From assembly GCA_038747915.1 (NCBI GenBank), contig JBCDJJ010000045.1, positions 1 through 28,171 on the forward strand: a stretch of 28,171 bases of DNA, read 5' to 3'. How positions within the stretch are numbered: the first letter of the stretch is position 1; the number at the start of each line of letters is the position of its first letter. Made by a program: the position numbers and the translations under genes. Below are positions 15,334-22,933 of this stretch, piece by piece. Source of the stretch: JBCDAP01 sp038747915 (GTDB lineage: Bacteria > Planctomycetota > Phycisphaerae > Phycisphaerales > UBA1924). Under the pieces are notes generated by a model, which was not told the DNA's origin, did no database searches, and saw only the letters and a list, made by a program, of their open reading frames with translations.

Positions 15334-15813
15334 GTGCAAGACGTCACGGTCCGCATGCTCACCACCCCCGCCGAGCGATCACACGCCTGCGCGCGCATCA
15401 TTGAGGCGCTCCCCGACTGGCTCGGCCAGCCCGACGCCAACCGCGCCTACATCGCCGCCGTTGCGAACTGCGAGACCTTCGGCGCCGAGCACGCCGGTGA
15501 GATCGTCGGGGCACTCGCCCTGCGATCCTTCTTCACCCACACCGCAGACATCTACTGGCTCGGCATCCTGCCCGACTACCACCGGTGCCGCATCGGCACG
15601 CACCTCGTGACCGGTGCCATCGAGCACGCCACGTGCGCCGGCCACCGGTGGATGGTCGTCGAAACCCTCAGCCCACGCTCCGCCGACGAGCACTACGCCC
15701 GCACCCGCCGCTTCTACGAGGCCATGGGCTTCGAACCACTCCTCGAGCACCGTGCCGACGACCCGGTCAACCCGATGATGTGGATGATCAAGCCGCTTTC
15801 ACAGATATGGTGA
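15334..15813 (+). CDS. GNAT-family N-acetyltransferase
   Basis: The 159-residue protein has the GNAT pattern. A strand ending in GEIVGALALRSFF is followed by IYWLGILPDYHRCRIGTHLV, the acetyl-CoA pyrophosphate-binding loop and helix. After that come MVVETLSP and the C-terminal YARTRRFYEAMGFEPLLEH, typical of motif B. It transfers an acetyl group from acetyl-CoA to an amine; the acceptor is unknown. The loop is degenerate: the expected Q/R-x-x-G-x-G/A reads H-R-C-R-I-G, so cofactor binding may differ. The start is GTG at 15334 with AGGAGA about 10 nt upstream. The gene converges on the secreted 346-residue gene across an inverted-repeat-rich 188-bp spacer. Confidence 0.9.
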   Translation: MQDVTVRMLTTPAERSHACARIIEALPDWLGQPDANRAYIAAVANCETFGAEHAGEIVGALALRSFFTHTADIYWLGILPDYHRCRIGTHLVTGAIEHATCAGHRWMVVETLSPRSADEHYARTRRFYEAMGFEPLLEHRADDPVNPMMWMIKPLSQIW

Positions 15814-15815
15814 AA

Positions 15816-15884
15816 GGCAAGCCATCCCCCTGCCGGCTAGTGCGTTCCAAGTCAATTCGTCGCGGGTGCCACTGGTGGCTTGCC
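15816..15884. repeat. 9-bp inverted repeat directly after the GNAT gene
   Basis: GGCAAGCCA (15816-15824) and TGGCTTGCC (15876-15884) are perfect inverted copies 51 nt apart, beginning 2 nt after the acetyltransferase stop. It may be part of the larger structured spacer or a transcript 3' end. Confidence 0.5.
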
Positions 15885-16005
15885 CACCTGGGCTAACGCC
15901 AAACCCCTTGAACAGTGGCGGGAAAGCCGCCTGGGGCACCCAAGTCCCGGAGTCGGTCGATCCACCGCTGAGACTGGCGAGACGAGTTGACTTGGTCTGC
16001 TCTAG
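15837..16005. repeat. Structured spacer with ~25-bp imperfect terminal inverted repeats
   Basis: The left end (15837-15861) and right end (15981-16005) are inverted copies matching at 20 of 25 positions, with an inner core of 14/15 (CCAAGTCAATTCGTC against GACGAGTTGACTTGG). Both ends carry CTAG. Inside are GGGTGCC/GGCACCC (15864-15870, 15935-15941), a GCCC-ACCT-GGGC hairpin (15882-15893) and a GGCGG-GAAAG-CCGCC hairpin (15918-15932). No open frame is convincing. It looks like a MITE-like or dispersed intergenic repeat, or a bidirectional terminator. The right end includes the stop codon of the 346-residue gene. Confidence 0.5.
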
Positions 16006-17042
16006 GGACACCCATCGCCAAATATCTGCAGCCCACCGGCAAGATCGAAGCTGTCCACCGGGCCAAGCGGGAACGCAAGATCGAACGCGGCGTCGCTCGC
16101 CGCCACGCCGTTGACCAGCGCCGACGCATCCGCACCATCGAGGCCGGCACCACCGGCGACATCGACCGGGCACAGCGGGATCGCGACATCGGTCAAGAAA
16201 ATCGCCTCGGTATCGCTCGTGCTCACAAAGGGATCCAAAGCGTTGAAGAACTCACGAGTCGCGGTCAGAGTCACAAGGTCGTACTCGAACACCGCTTCCT
16301 CGAGCGTGAAGCCGATACCCGGGATGTCCTGATCCCGATCGTTCGAGAGCAGCAGCGTATTCGCGTCCACCCAATGGATCGCGTTGATGTCGTTGCCCGA
16401 GACCGGGCCGAAAATGTCGGCCTCGGTGATCAAGCGCGAGACAAGGCCCGACCCTGCTTCCAGCACCAAGATGTCCCCATCGTCGATCACGAGATCGGCG
16501 CCAGTCGCGCTGAGCGATGCAGGCACGGTGCCGAACGAACTTGTGCTAAAGAGAATGTCCCCATTCGCAGTGATCGAAACCGCATCCGGGTCTTCGAAGA
16601 ACGTAGAGAGATCGAACACCGTCTCGATACCTTGTGTCCGCGGGTTATAGATGGCGATCGAATCGGCCAGCGGGCCACTCGATGCGTCGTAGCACAACAG
16701 CACTCGCGCATCGGGCAGCACATGGAAACCGAGCAAGTCGCCCGACGGGAACCCCGCCTCCGACGCCGAGAAGATCGCCAAGAAGTCCACGATCGTCACC
16801 GGTGCCAGCCCGGTGTCGGTGAACGAGAACAACAGCCCGTCGTCGTCAACGAAGTCGCCCGAGAGGCCAAAGGGATTGCCGACGACCGCCTCGTCGAGGT
16901 CTTCGTTCGCTGCGGACGACATCCACAGCCCGGCGCCGAATGCCGGGTCCGTCGCGGGCAGCAGCCCCGTCTGTCCACCGACAAGACCACCGAACGACGA
17001 CGACGCCACAGCAACACACAGGTGCTTGCCACACATACGCAT
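16002..17042 (-). CDS. Secreted protein of unknown function with degenerate GC-type dockerin-like tail
   Basis: The 346-residue product starts with a short basic segment and a hydrophobic stretch ending near VGG-QTG, a probable signal peptide. The body is beta-rich (for example LLFSFTDTGLAPVTIVDFL, ILFSTSSFG, TLLLSNDRDQDI), resembling propeller-type repeats, but no named domain is certain. The C-terminus, from CPVDVAGGAGLDGADASAL to GPVDSFDLAGGLQIFGDGCP, matches the Cys-bounded dockerin-like tail common in Phycisphaerae secreted proteins, although several calcium ligands are replaced. Three starts are possible: GTG 17045, ATG 17042 and ATG 17036. The ATG at 17042 is chosen because GGAG lies 6 nt upstream. 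It is divergent from the next gene across a symmetric promoter. Confidence 0.8.
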   Translation of the reverse strand: MRMCGKHLCVAVASSSFGGLVGGQTGLLPATDPAFGAGLWMSSAANEDLDEAVVGNPFGLSGDFVDDDGLLFSFTDTGLAPVTIVDFLAIFSASEAGFPSGDLLGFHVLPDARVLLCYDASSGPLADSIAIYNPRTQGIETVFDLSTFFEDPDAVSITANGDILFSTSSFGTVPASLSATGADLVIDDGDILVLEAGSGLVSRLITEADIFGPVSGNDINAIHWVDANTLLLSNDRDQDIPGIGFTLEEAVFEYDLVTLTATREFFNALDPFVSTSDTEAIFLTDVAIPLCPVDVAGGAGLDGADASALVNGVAASDAAFDLAFPLGPVDSFDLAGGLQIFGDGCP

Positions 17043-17156
17043 CACGAACTCCAGTTGCAGTCAGCACAGGGCTGAATCGCTCGGTCCCAACCTAGAGAGC
17101 ACCACTGTCCGCGACCGGTGAAGGTGGGCTCCCACAATGCCCTGAAGGTGCCATGA

Positions 17157-17185
17157 ATTATCAGATCTGCAATCATTAATGATAA
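17157..17185 (-). promoter_or_regulatory. Promoter for the secreted 346-residue gene
   Basis: On the minus strand, TTATCA (17180-17185) and GATAAT (17157-17162) are separated by exactly 17 nt, a good sigma70-type match. The predicted transcript start near 17150 leaves a leader of about 108 nt before ATG 17042. It lies in the only AT-rich part of this spacer. Confidence 0.5.
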
Positions 17186-17186
17186 C
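17158..17186 (+). promoter_or_regulatory. Overlapping opposite-strand promoter for the HTH-like gene
   Basis: On the plus strand, TTATCA (17158-17163) and GATAAC (17181-17186) are also 17 nt apart, almost the mirror image of the minus-strand promoter. A transcript from it would start near 17193, after the annotated ATG at 17179. That would favour the GTG at 17224 as the real start of the downstream gene. Confidence 0.4.
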
Positions 17187-18522
17187 TTTTTTGATCGCGG
17201 TTCTGGTGGTGTATGGTTTCTACGTGAACCTCACCCCCCTTGAGAACTCGAAAACGCCGTCACACGCCGCCGCGTCCGAAGGACTTCCTGCAGATGACGC
17301 CTTCGGCACTGATCTCGACGATGCCTACGCCGCGTTCCGGCTGAGCCTCGTCAGCGTGCTCCGCGATGCCGCTGTCGAGTCTCGCTCGGGCACCGCCATC
17401 GCCTCCGAACTCAAGGTCAACCGTCAGCTCGCGTGGCAACTTGCAACCATCGCCTCCGAGCGAGCCGCGAGTATTGGCCTCAAGCAGCTCCCCGGCACGC
17501 GCGGCATGCAACGCTTCGCCGACGCCTGTGCTGCCCGGCCCGTCGCTGCAGAGCGACTCCTGGCACTCCGCAGCGCCCTCGCTGCCCTCGAAGATGTGGT
17601 CGCCCGACACGTCGGCGACCGCGCCGAACTCGGACTCTTCGCAGCCGCCTGGGAACCCACCGAACTCGAGCGGGCCAGCGAACCGCTCCGTCGCGACGGC
17701 TATCGGGCCCAGTGCGCACTCCTCGGCGTCCGCGCCGAAACGCAGATCCGCGCCGTGGTCTTCGCGCCATCGCGACGGGGTGATCCGAACACCATGAGCT
17801 ACGGCGGCTACCAGTGTTTCGCCGGTCTCACAAGACTCCGCCGCGATCGACCGTGCAGACTGCTGTACACGGAGCGACCCATCCGCGACGACGGTTCGCC
17901 CCAGCCCGACGAGATCACGGGCGCTGTCGACATGCAGCGCTTCCTCCGTGATCAACACGGCTTCGACGCCGGGCACTCCACGGGCGACGAGAGCGAGCTC
18001 GAATACGTCACCAAGGGCGGACGCGGATGGGTATCACTCCGCCCGGGCCCGGTCGGCCGTACTACCTCGAGCACACTCGCGTTCTCCGGGTCGGTCAGCT
18101 ACGAGGCTTACCGGTGGAGCACGCCCGGTGACCTCTACAACCACGCCATCCTGCTGAACTACGTGCCGACCGAAATGCTCTGCATCGACTACCTCGTACA
18201 CCGTGACCTCGCGCCCGACTTCAATCTCCCCCATGGCCTCTCCGCCGCGTGCTACGACGCCTCCACCGGCATCCCGGTCCGCCCCGCCGTCCCCGGCGAC
18301 CCGCCGCTGTACGCCCTCGGCCCGCCCGAGCCGGTGGGCCCGACCGAATTGCAGATGGACACCGCTGTCGAGCCACTCTTCGACATCGTCGATCGTCTCG
18401 CCCAACGCCTCGAGTGCCGGGCAAGCGATTTCGTCGGCGTGCGTTTCCGCACGAGCTACGTCATGGCATCAACCGCTCTCGTCGTCGAGCGCCGCCTCCC
18501 GGCGCCGCCAAACGATCTGTAG
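17179..18522 (+). CDS. Hypothetical protein with helix-turn-helix-like segment
   Basis: The frame from ATG 17179 gives 447 residues. Residues about 70-92 (GTAIASELKVNRQLAWQLAT) look like a helix-turn-helix: a conserved-style 'A..L.V.R.LAW' pattern reminiscent of uncharacterised planctomycete proteins. The following part is helical to about residue 170. The C-terminal half (FAGLTRLRRDRPCRLLYTERP, AILLNYVPTEMLCIDYLVHRDL) has no domain I recognise. DNA binding is an inference. The first 16 residues are hydrophobic and could be a membrane anchor, but their codons are atypically AT-rich and the predicted promoter overlaps them. GTG 17224 (432 residues), with TATGGT 6 nt upstream, is a credible alternative start. 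Neither start has a Shine-Dalgarno site. The gene converges on pyrG, 27 bp away. Confidence 0.75.
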   Translation: MITFLIAVLVVYGFYVNLTPLENSKTPSHAAASEGLPADDAFGTDLDDAYAAFRLSLVSVLRDAAVESRSGTAIASELKVNRQLAWQLATIASERAASIGLKQLPGTRGMQRFADACAARPVAAERLLALRSALAALEDVVARHVGDRAELGLFAAAWEPTELERASEPLRRDGYRAQCALLGVRAETQIRAVVFAPSRRGDPNTMSYGGYQCFAGLTRLRRDRPCRLLYTERPIRDDGSPQPDEITGAVDMQRFLRDQHGFDAGHSTGDESELEYVTKGGRGWVSLRPGPVGRTTSSTLAFSGSVSYEAYRWSTPGDLYNHAILLNYVPTEMLCIDYLVHRDLAPDFNLPHGLSAACYDASTGIPVRPAVPGDPPLYALGPPEPVGPTELQMDTAVEPLFDIVDRLAQRLECRASDFVGVRFRTSYVMASTALVVERRLPAPPNDL

Positions 18523-18549
18523 CACGAGGTCGCTTTCTGAGCCGCCCCC

Positions 18550-20448
18550 TCACACCGCCAGCGGCGGCAGCACCCCCGCCGGCACATCCGCATCCGGGTA
18601 CCGACGACGCAGCGCCGCCGCGATCAACCCCATGAACACCGGCTGCGGACGAAGCGGCCGGCCCGTCAGCTCCGGGTGGAACTGGGCTGCCACGAAGTAC
18701 GGGTGCGTCATCGCCGGCTCATCGCCCGTGGGCGTTTTCTCCCCGGCGCGGGCCAGCTCCAGCACCTGCATGATCGGGTAGTCCGGATGCCGGCCCGAGA
18801 AGATCAGCCCCGCGGCCTCGAGCCGCTCGATGTACCCCGGATCCACCTCGTACCGGTGCCGGAACCGCTGACGGACCATGTCCACCTTGCCGAACAGCTC
18901 CCACGCTGCGGTGCCCTCGGTCAGCCGAACATCCTGCCCGCCGAGCCGCATCGACCCGCCCAGTTGCTCGACCTCCTTCTGCCCCGGCAGTTCCGAGATC
19001 ACCGGATCCTTCGGGTGCGGCTCGAACTCCGTCGAGTTCGCCTCGCGGAGCCCCATCACGTTCCTGGCAAACTCGATCACCGCCACCTGGAACCCGAGAC
19101 AGATCCCGAGGTACGGCACCCCGTGCTCGCGGCAGTACCGCACGCACGAGATCTTGCCCTCCACACCCCGCGCCCCGAACCCGCCCGGCACGATGATCGC
19201 ATCGAGCTCCGCGAGCATCGCCGGCGCATCGTCGTCGGTCACCTCACTCGCATCGATCCACGACAGATCGACCTCGCACCCGAGCTGTGTCGAGCAGTGC
19301 TCGGCCGACTTATCGATGCTCGCGTACGCATCGCGCAGGCTCGCGTACTTGCCCGTCACGCCCACCGTCACCCGCTTGGCCTTGGGCGCCTCCAGCTTGC
19401 GCACGTACCGCGTCCACCGCTCTCGCGATCGGTCCTCGTGCGCGAGGTCTACGCGGTCGTGCAGATTCAGGAGCGAGAGGATCTCCCGGTCCAGCCCCTC
19501 CTGCCGCATCGACTCGGGGATCGTGTAGATGCTCTTGCGGTCGTGCATCGAGAACACGCGCCGCATCGGCACGTTCGTGAACATCGCGATCTTCTGCTTT
19601 ACACCTTCCTCAACCGGCCGGCTGGCGCGGCACGCGATGATGTGCGGCTGAATGCCCTGCTCCATCACTCGCTTCACACCGAGCTGGGCCGCCTTGGACT
19701 TCTGCTCGCCCAGCGCATCCGGCTCGACGATGTACGTGAGCGCCACGAAGCACACCGCGTGCTCGCCCTCCTCAAAGGCCAGCTGACGCAGCGCTTCGAT
19801 GTAGAACGCGTTCTCGTAGTCACCAACCGTCCCACCGACCTCCACGAACACCACATCCGCCGGCCGTGTGCCATCGCCGTACATCGCCAGCTCGCGCAGC
19901 CGACGCTTCACCTCGCCCGTCACGTGCGGGATGAACTGCACATCGCGGCCTAGGTAATCGCCCCGGCGCTCGTGGCTCAGAATGTCGTGGAAGATCCGGC
20001 CGGCGGTCACGAAGTTCCGCGACGACAGGTTCTGGTCGAGCATCCGCTCGTAGGTGCCCAGATCCATGTCGCACTCCGTGCCGTCGTCCAGCACGAACAC
20101 CTCGCCGTGCCGGTACGGGTTGAGCGTCCCCGAATCGATGTTCAGGTACCCCTCCATCTTGATCGGCGCAACCGTCAGCCCCTTGTCCTTCAGAAGCTTC
20201 GCCACCGACGACGACAGAATGCCCTTTCCAAGCCCCGAGATCACCGTGCCCACGACCGCCACGTACCGGTGATACCCGCGCCGGTACCCCTCGGGGATCG
20301 GAGAGAAAAACTCGGTATCCGTCGACTGGCTGGCTGTCGCGCCCAACAGCGACCCACCCTCCTGAGCCGGCGCGCGGGAACTCGAATACCCGCCAGCCTG
20401 CGCCTGCTCGGGAAAGTCACTACCAAATGGAAAATACAAGGGGGGCAT
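18550..20448 (-). CDS. pyrG: CTP synthase (glutamine-hydrolysing), N-terminally extended variant
   Basis: PyrG aminates UTP to CTP using glutamine and ATP (EC 6.3.4.2). The 632-residue product has a synthetase domain with the P-loop GTVISGLGKG (67-76), Lys98 in the substrate loop, the metal-binding Asp in ECDMDLGTYER (125-135, second Asp) and VEVGGTVGDYE (202-212). A class I glutamine amidotransferase domain follows, with nucleophile Cys450 in LGICLGFQ and His591/Glu593 in QFHPEL. Two things are unusual. First, an extension of about 57 residues precedes the P-loop (usual length about 535-550). Second, the normally strict KLDPYINVDPGTM reads KMEGYLNIDSGTL. Nothing closer to the P-loop works as a start, so ATG 20448 is used; TACGCT lies 5 nt upstream and no Shine-Dalgarno site is present. 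It follows kdsB by 57 bp; kdsB consumes CTP. Confidence 0.95.
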   Translation of the reverse strand: MPPLYFPFGSDFPEQAQAGGYSSSRAPAQEGGSLLGATASQSTDTEFFSPIPEGYRRGYHRYVAVVGTVISGLGKGILSSSVAKLLKDKGLTVAPIKMEGYLNIDSGTLNPYRHGEVFVLDDGTECDMDLGTYERMLDQNLSSRNFVTAGRIFHDILSHERRGDYLGRDVQFIPHVTGEVKRRLRELAMYGDGTRPADVVFVEVGGTVGDYENAFYIEALRQLAFEEGEHAVCFVALTYIVEPDALGEQKSKAAQLGVKRVMEQGIQPHIIACRASRPVEEGVKQKIAMFTNVPMRRVFSMHDRKSIYTIPESMRQEGLDREILSLLNLHDRVDLAHEDRSRERWTRYVRKLEAPKAKRVTVGVTGKYASLRDAYASIDKSAEHCSTQLGCEVDLSWIDASEVTDDDAPAMLAELDAIIVPGGFGARGVEGKISCVRYCREHGVPYLGICLGFQVAVIEFARNVMGLREANSTEFEPHPKDPVISELPGQKEVEQLGGSMRLGGQDVRLTEGTAAWELFGKVDMVRQRFRHRYEVDPGYIERLEAAGLIFSGRHPDYPIMQVLELARAGEKTPTGDEPAMTHPYFVAAQFHPELTGRPLRPQPVFMGLIAAALRRRYPDADVPAGVLPPLAV

Positions 20449-20453
20449 GACGG

Positions 20454-20459
20454 AGCGTA
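20454..20459 (-). promoter_or_regulatory. Putative -10 hexamer in front of pyrG
   Basis: TACGCT (minus strand) lies 5 nt before the pyrG ATG, which has no Shine-Dalgarno sequence. It may give pyrG its own leaderless transcript in addition to read-through from kdsB. Confidence 0.3.
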
Positions 20460-20505
20460 CCACGGGCCGGCGCTCCGCGAAACAACCATTTGCGCAGACC
20501 GTCAC

Positions 20506-21333
20506 TCAGGTTGACTCGGAAGCGCAAGATCGGGCCACGAACGCCGCATACTGCGCCTCAGTATCAATCCCCGCCGACCCGACCGTGCATCGCGCCACGC
20601 CGATCGACAGCCCGTGCTCCAGCACGCGAAGCTGCTCGAGCCGCTCGGTCCGCTCGAGCGGCGTCGGCTCGAGCCCCACGTACCGCCGCAGAAACCCCGC
20701 TGAATAGGCGTACAGCCCGATGTGCTTGAGCGGGACACACACCGTCTCATCCCCGGTGTCACCGGTGCCCCGATCGTGCGGGATCAGGCTCCTCGAGAAG
20801 TACAGCGCCATCCCATCCGCCCGCACCACCACCTTCACGATGCTCGGATCGTTCGGATCCTCATCCGGCGAGAAGGGCGAGGCCACGGTCGCCATGGCAG
20901 CCCCAGTACTCGCGAGCGCACGAGCGCACGCGTCGATCACCTCGCCCTCGATCTCCGGCTCGTCCCCCTGCACATTGACCACCACCTCCTCATCGCCCAG
21001 CCCAAGGATCGCCGCGGCCTCCGCGAGCCGGCTCGTCCCATTGGGATGGTCCGCCGATGTCATCACCGTCCGCCCGCCGCGGCCCTCCACCGCCTCCACG
21101 ATCTCACCGGAGTCGGTCGCCACGACCACCTCGCGTGCGCACGCCGCCCGACGAGCCGCCTCCACCACGTGCCAGATCAGCGGGTGACCCGTCTCCGCAA
21201 GCAGCGGCTTCCGTGGCAACCGCTCCGACGCCAACCGCGCCGGAATCAGAATCGTCGCGAACCCACCACCGCCGCCCGAGCCCAACTCACCGGTAGCCAA
21301 TGCCTGGTGCCCGGTGCCTCTCCCCCCGCTCAC
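20506..21333 (-). CDS. kdsB: 3-deoxy-manno-octulosonate cytidylyltransferase (CMP-Kdo synthetase)
   Basis: KdsB activates Kdo with CTP to CMP-Kdo (EC 2.7.7.38), needed for LPS inner core. The 275-residue product has the nucleotidyltransferase motif ILIPARLASERLPRKPL (28-44), VVATDSGEI (70-78), TSADHPNGTSRLAEA (92-106), VNVQGDEPE (119-127), LKHIGLYAYSAGFLRRY and EQLRVLEHGLSIGV. The usual SGTDR reads NGTSR here, a mild deviation. A Gly-rich stretch of about 25 residues precedes the first strand and is probably disordered. The start is GTG at 21333, overlapping the TPR-gene stop in a GTGA arrangement with AGGA-type pairing just upstream, so translation is probably coupled. Followed by pyrG, it forms the kdsB-pyrG pairing seen in many Gram-negative bacteria. 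Confidence 0.95.
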   Translation of the reverse strand: MSGGRGTGHQALATGELGSGGGGGFATILIPARLASERLPRKPLLAETGHPLIWHVVEAARRAACAREVVVATDSGEIVEAVEGRGGRTVMTSADHPNGTSRLAEAAAILGLGDEEVVVNVQGDEPEIEGEVIDACARALASTGAAMATVASPFSPDEDPNDPSIVKVVVRADGMALYFSRSLIPHDRGTGDTGDETVCVPLKHIGLYAYSAGFLRRYVGLEPTPLERTERLEQLRVLEHGLSIGVARCTVGSAGIDTEAQYAAFVARSCASEST

Positions 21334-22862
21334 CCGCCATCCTTCAGCTTCTTCCGAAGCTCCACCAACGCCTCACGCTGCTCGCGGTTGTCCTTGAACC
21401 CGATCTGCTCGATCGCGATCCGCGAGGCGATCTCGAACGACTCGTCCGCTGCCGAGCCATCCTCGTGCGTCTCCGCGTAGGCCCGGAGCGACCGCATGAG
21501 CCCGTACCGCAGCTCCAGACCGAGCTCATCGTCCGGCGTCCGGTGCCCCTCGAGCGCACCGCGGAACGTCGTGGTCGCTTCGTCGATCCATCCCATCTCC
21601 AGGAACGAGTACCCGAGTAGCCGCATCACCTGGCCGGCCACACCCTGCGCATCCTTGGCTTTCTGGAGCTGCTTGATCGCCTGCTCGTAGTCACCCACCT
21701 TGAAGTGCAGCTTGCCAAGCTCGTACTTGAGCCTCAGATCCGTCGGGTACTGCGCCACACGCTCCGAGACGTGCCGCATCTCCGCCGAGTCCCGCTTGGC
21801 ACGCGCCTTGGCCAGCTTCTGCACCGCATCCGCGTCGTCCGGCCGCTTCTCGATGGCCCGTTCAAGCTGCTCGATCGCCTGCCCAAAGAACCGCAGCTCC
21901 ACCTCGCCGGCCTGCTCCTTGAGCCGGAACACCTGCGTGTCCTCGTGGCCCTTCTTCAGCACCTTGTACGCCTGCTGCAGATCCTCTGCGGTGCCCCGCT
22001 GACGCAGCGCCCGCGCGTATTTCTCGATCGACCCCAGATCATCCATCCGCGCCTGGTAGTCCGCCTTCGCGCGCGCGATCTGGGCCGACATCGCGTCCGC
22101 GCCTTTCACGAGCGACTCGTCGTCGCTCAGCTGCTGCTGCGCCGTGGCGTCCTTGACCCGGTCACGGAACCCGCCTTCCTTGTTCGACTCGTCGAACCCG
22201 CCCTCGGCCATCGCCGACTGCGCCGAGAGGTTCTTGACCTCCGTCGCCAGCGCCCCATCCGTCGGGTCGGCCTGGATCGCCTGCTCGCCAGCTTTCACCG
22301 CCCAGTCGAACCCGTTGCACGCCTCGAACTGGTGCATCAGCTCGACCCAGTTGTCTTTCTTGGCCTTGTCATCCTTAGTGAGCCGCGCGAAGACCCGCTC
22401 ACCGAGCCAGAACGCCGCCTCATCGATGTCACACTTGTTCGCCGCTGCCATCGCCTTGAGCCCGAGCGGCCACTCGAAGCCCTTCGCTCCCCATGTCAGC
22501 AGCGCATCGAGATACTTCACGATCTCGCCCTTGCCCTTGATGCTCTCCCGCTGCTCCTTCGTCGGCCCCTTGACCTTGTTCTTGAGCTTGTCCCGCCACC
22601 GCATCGCGGAACTCGCGAATCGCTCGAGCGCATCCAGGTTCTCGGGGTCGAGCTTGATCCCCCCAAGCCAGTAGGTCATCGCCGCTTCGTAGTTCGTCGC
22701 ATCGTGGGCCGCCTGGGCGTGCTGGAACCAGCTCTTCGCCTTCGCTGGGTCGCGGTGCACGCTCGCGCCGGCACCCGCCGAACCGTTGCTCGATGGATCG
22801 CCGCCGTTCCCGTCACCGGTGTCGTCGCCCTTTTTCTTTTTGAACTTGTCGAAGAGTGCCAC
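21330..22862 (-). CDS. Tetratricopeptide-repeat protein, cytoplasmic
   Basis: The 510-residue product starts with a Lys-rich segment and a Gly/Ser/Asp-rich linker (residues 1-38) with no signal peptide. TPR-like helical repeats follow: KSWFQHAQAAHDATNYEAAM near 43-62, AIEQLERAIEKRPDDADAVQ, and KYELGKLHFKVGDYEQAIKQ and its successor in the C-terminal third. The middle is charged and alpha-helical. It is probably a protein-interaction scaffold; the partner is unknown. The start is GTG 22862 with AAGGAA about 5 nt upstream. It is the first gene of the operon with kdsB (4-bp overlap) and pyrG, which hints at a link to envelope building, but that is inference. It is divergent from def by 71 bp. 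Confidence 0.88.
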   Translation of the reverse strand: MALFDKFKKKKGDDTGDGNGGDPSSNGSAGAGASVHRDPAKAKSWFQHAQAAHDATNYEAAMTYWLGGIKLDPENLDALERFASSAMRWRDKLKNKVKGPTKEQRESIKGKGEIVKYLDALLTWGAKGFEWPLGLKAMAAANKCDIDEAAFWLGERVFARLTKDDKAKKDNWVELMHQFEACNGFDWAVKAGEQAIQADPTDGALATEVKNLSAQSAMAEGGFDESNKEGGFRDRVKDATAQQQLSDDESLVKGADAMSAQIARAKADYQARMDDLGSIEKYARALRQRGTAEDLQQAYKVLKKGHEDTQVFRLKEQAGEVELRFFGQAIEQLERAIEKRPDDADAVQKLAKARAKRDSAEMRHVSERVAQYPTDLRLKYELGKLHFKVGDYEQAIKQLQKAKDAQGVAGQVMRLLGYSFLEMGWIDEATTTFRGALEGHRTPDDELGLELRYGLMRSLRAYAETHEDGSAADESFEIASRIAIEQIGFKDNREQREALVELRKKLKDGG

Positions 22863-22919
22863 GTTCCTTCGATGATACAGCCTCGACAGGTGGTCTCAGC
22901 CCCACACCGGAACCCCCTC

Positions 22920-22925
22920 TACAGT
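22920..22925 (+). promoter_or_regulatory. Putative -10 hexamer of def
   Basis: TACAGT lies 8 nt before the def ATG with no ribosome binding site between, consistent with a leaderless or near-leaderless transcript. No matching -35 is evident. Confidence 0.35.
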
Positions 22926-22933
22926 CGTGATCC

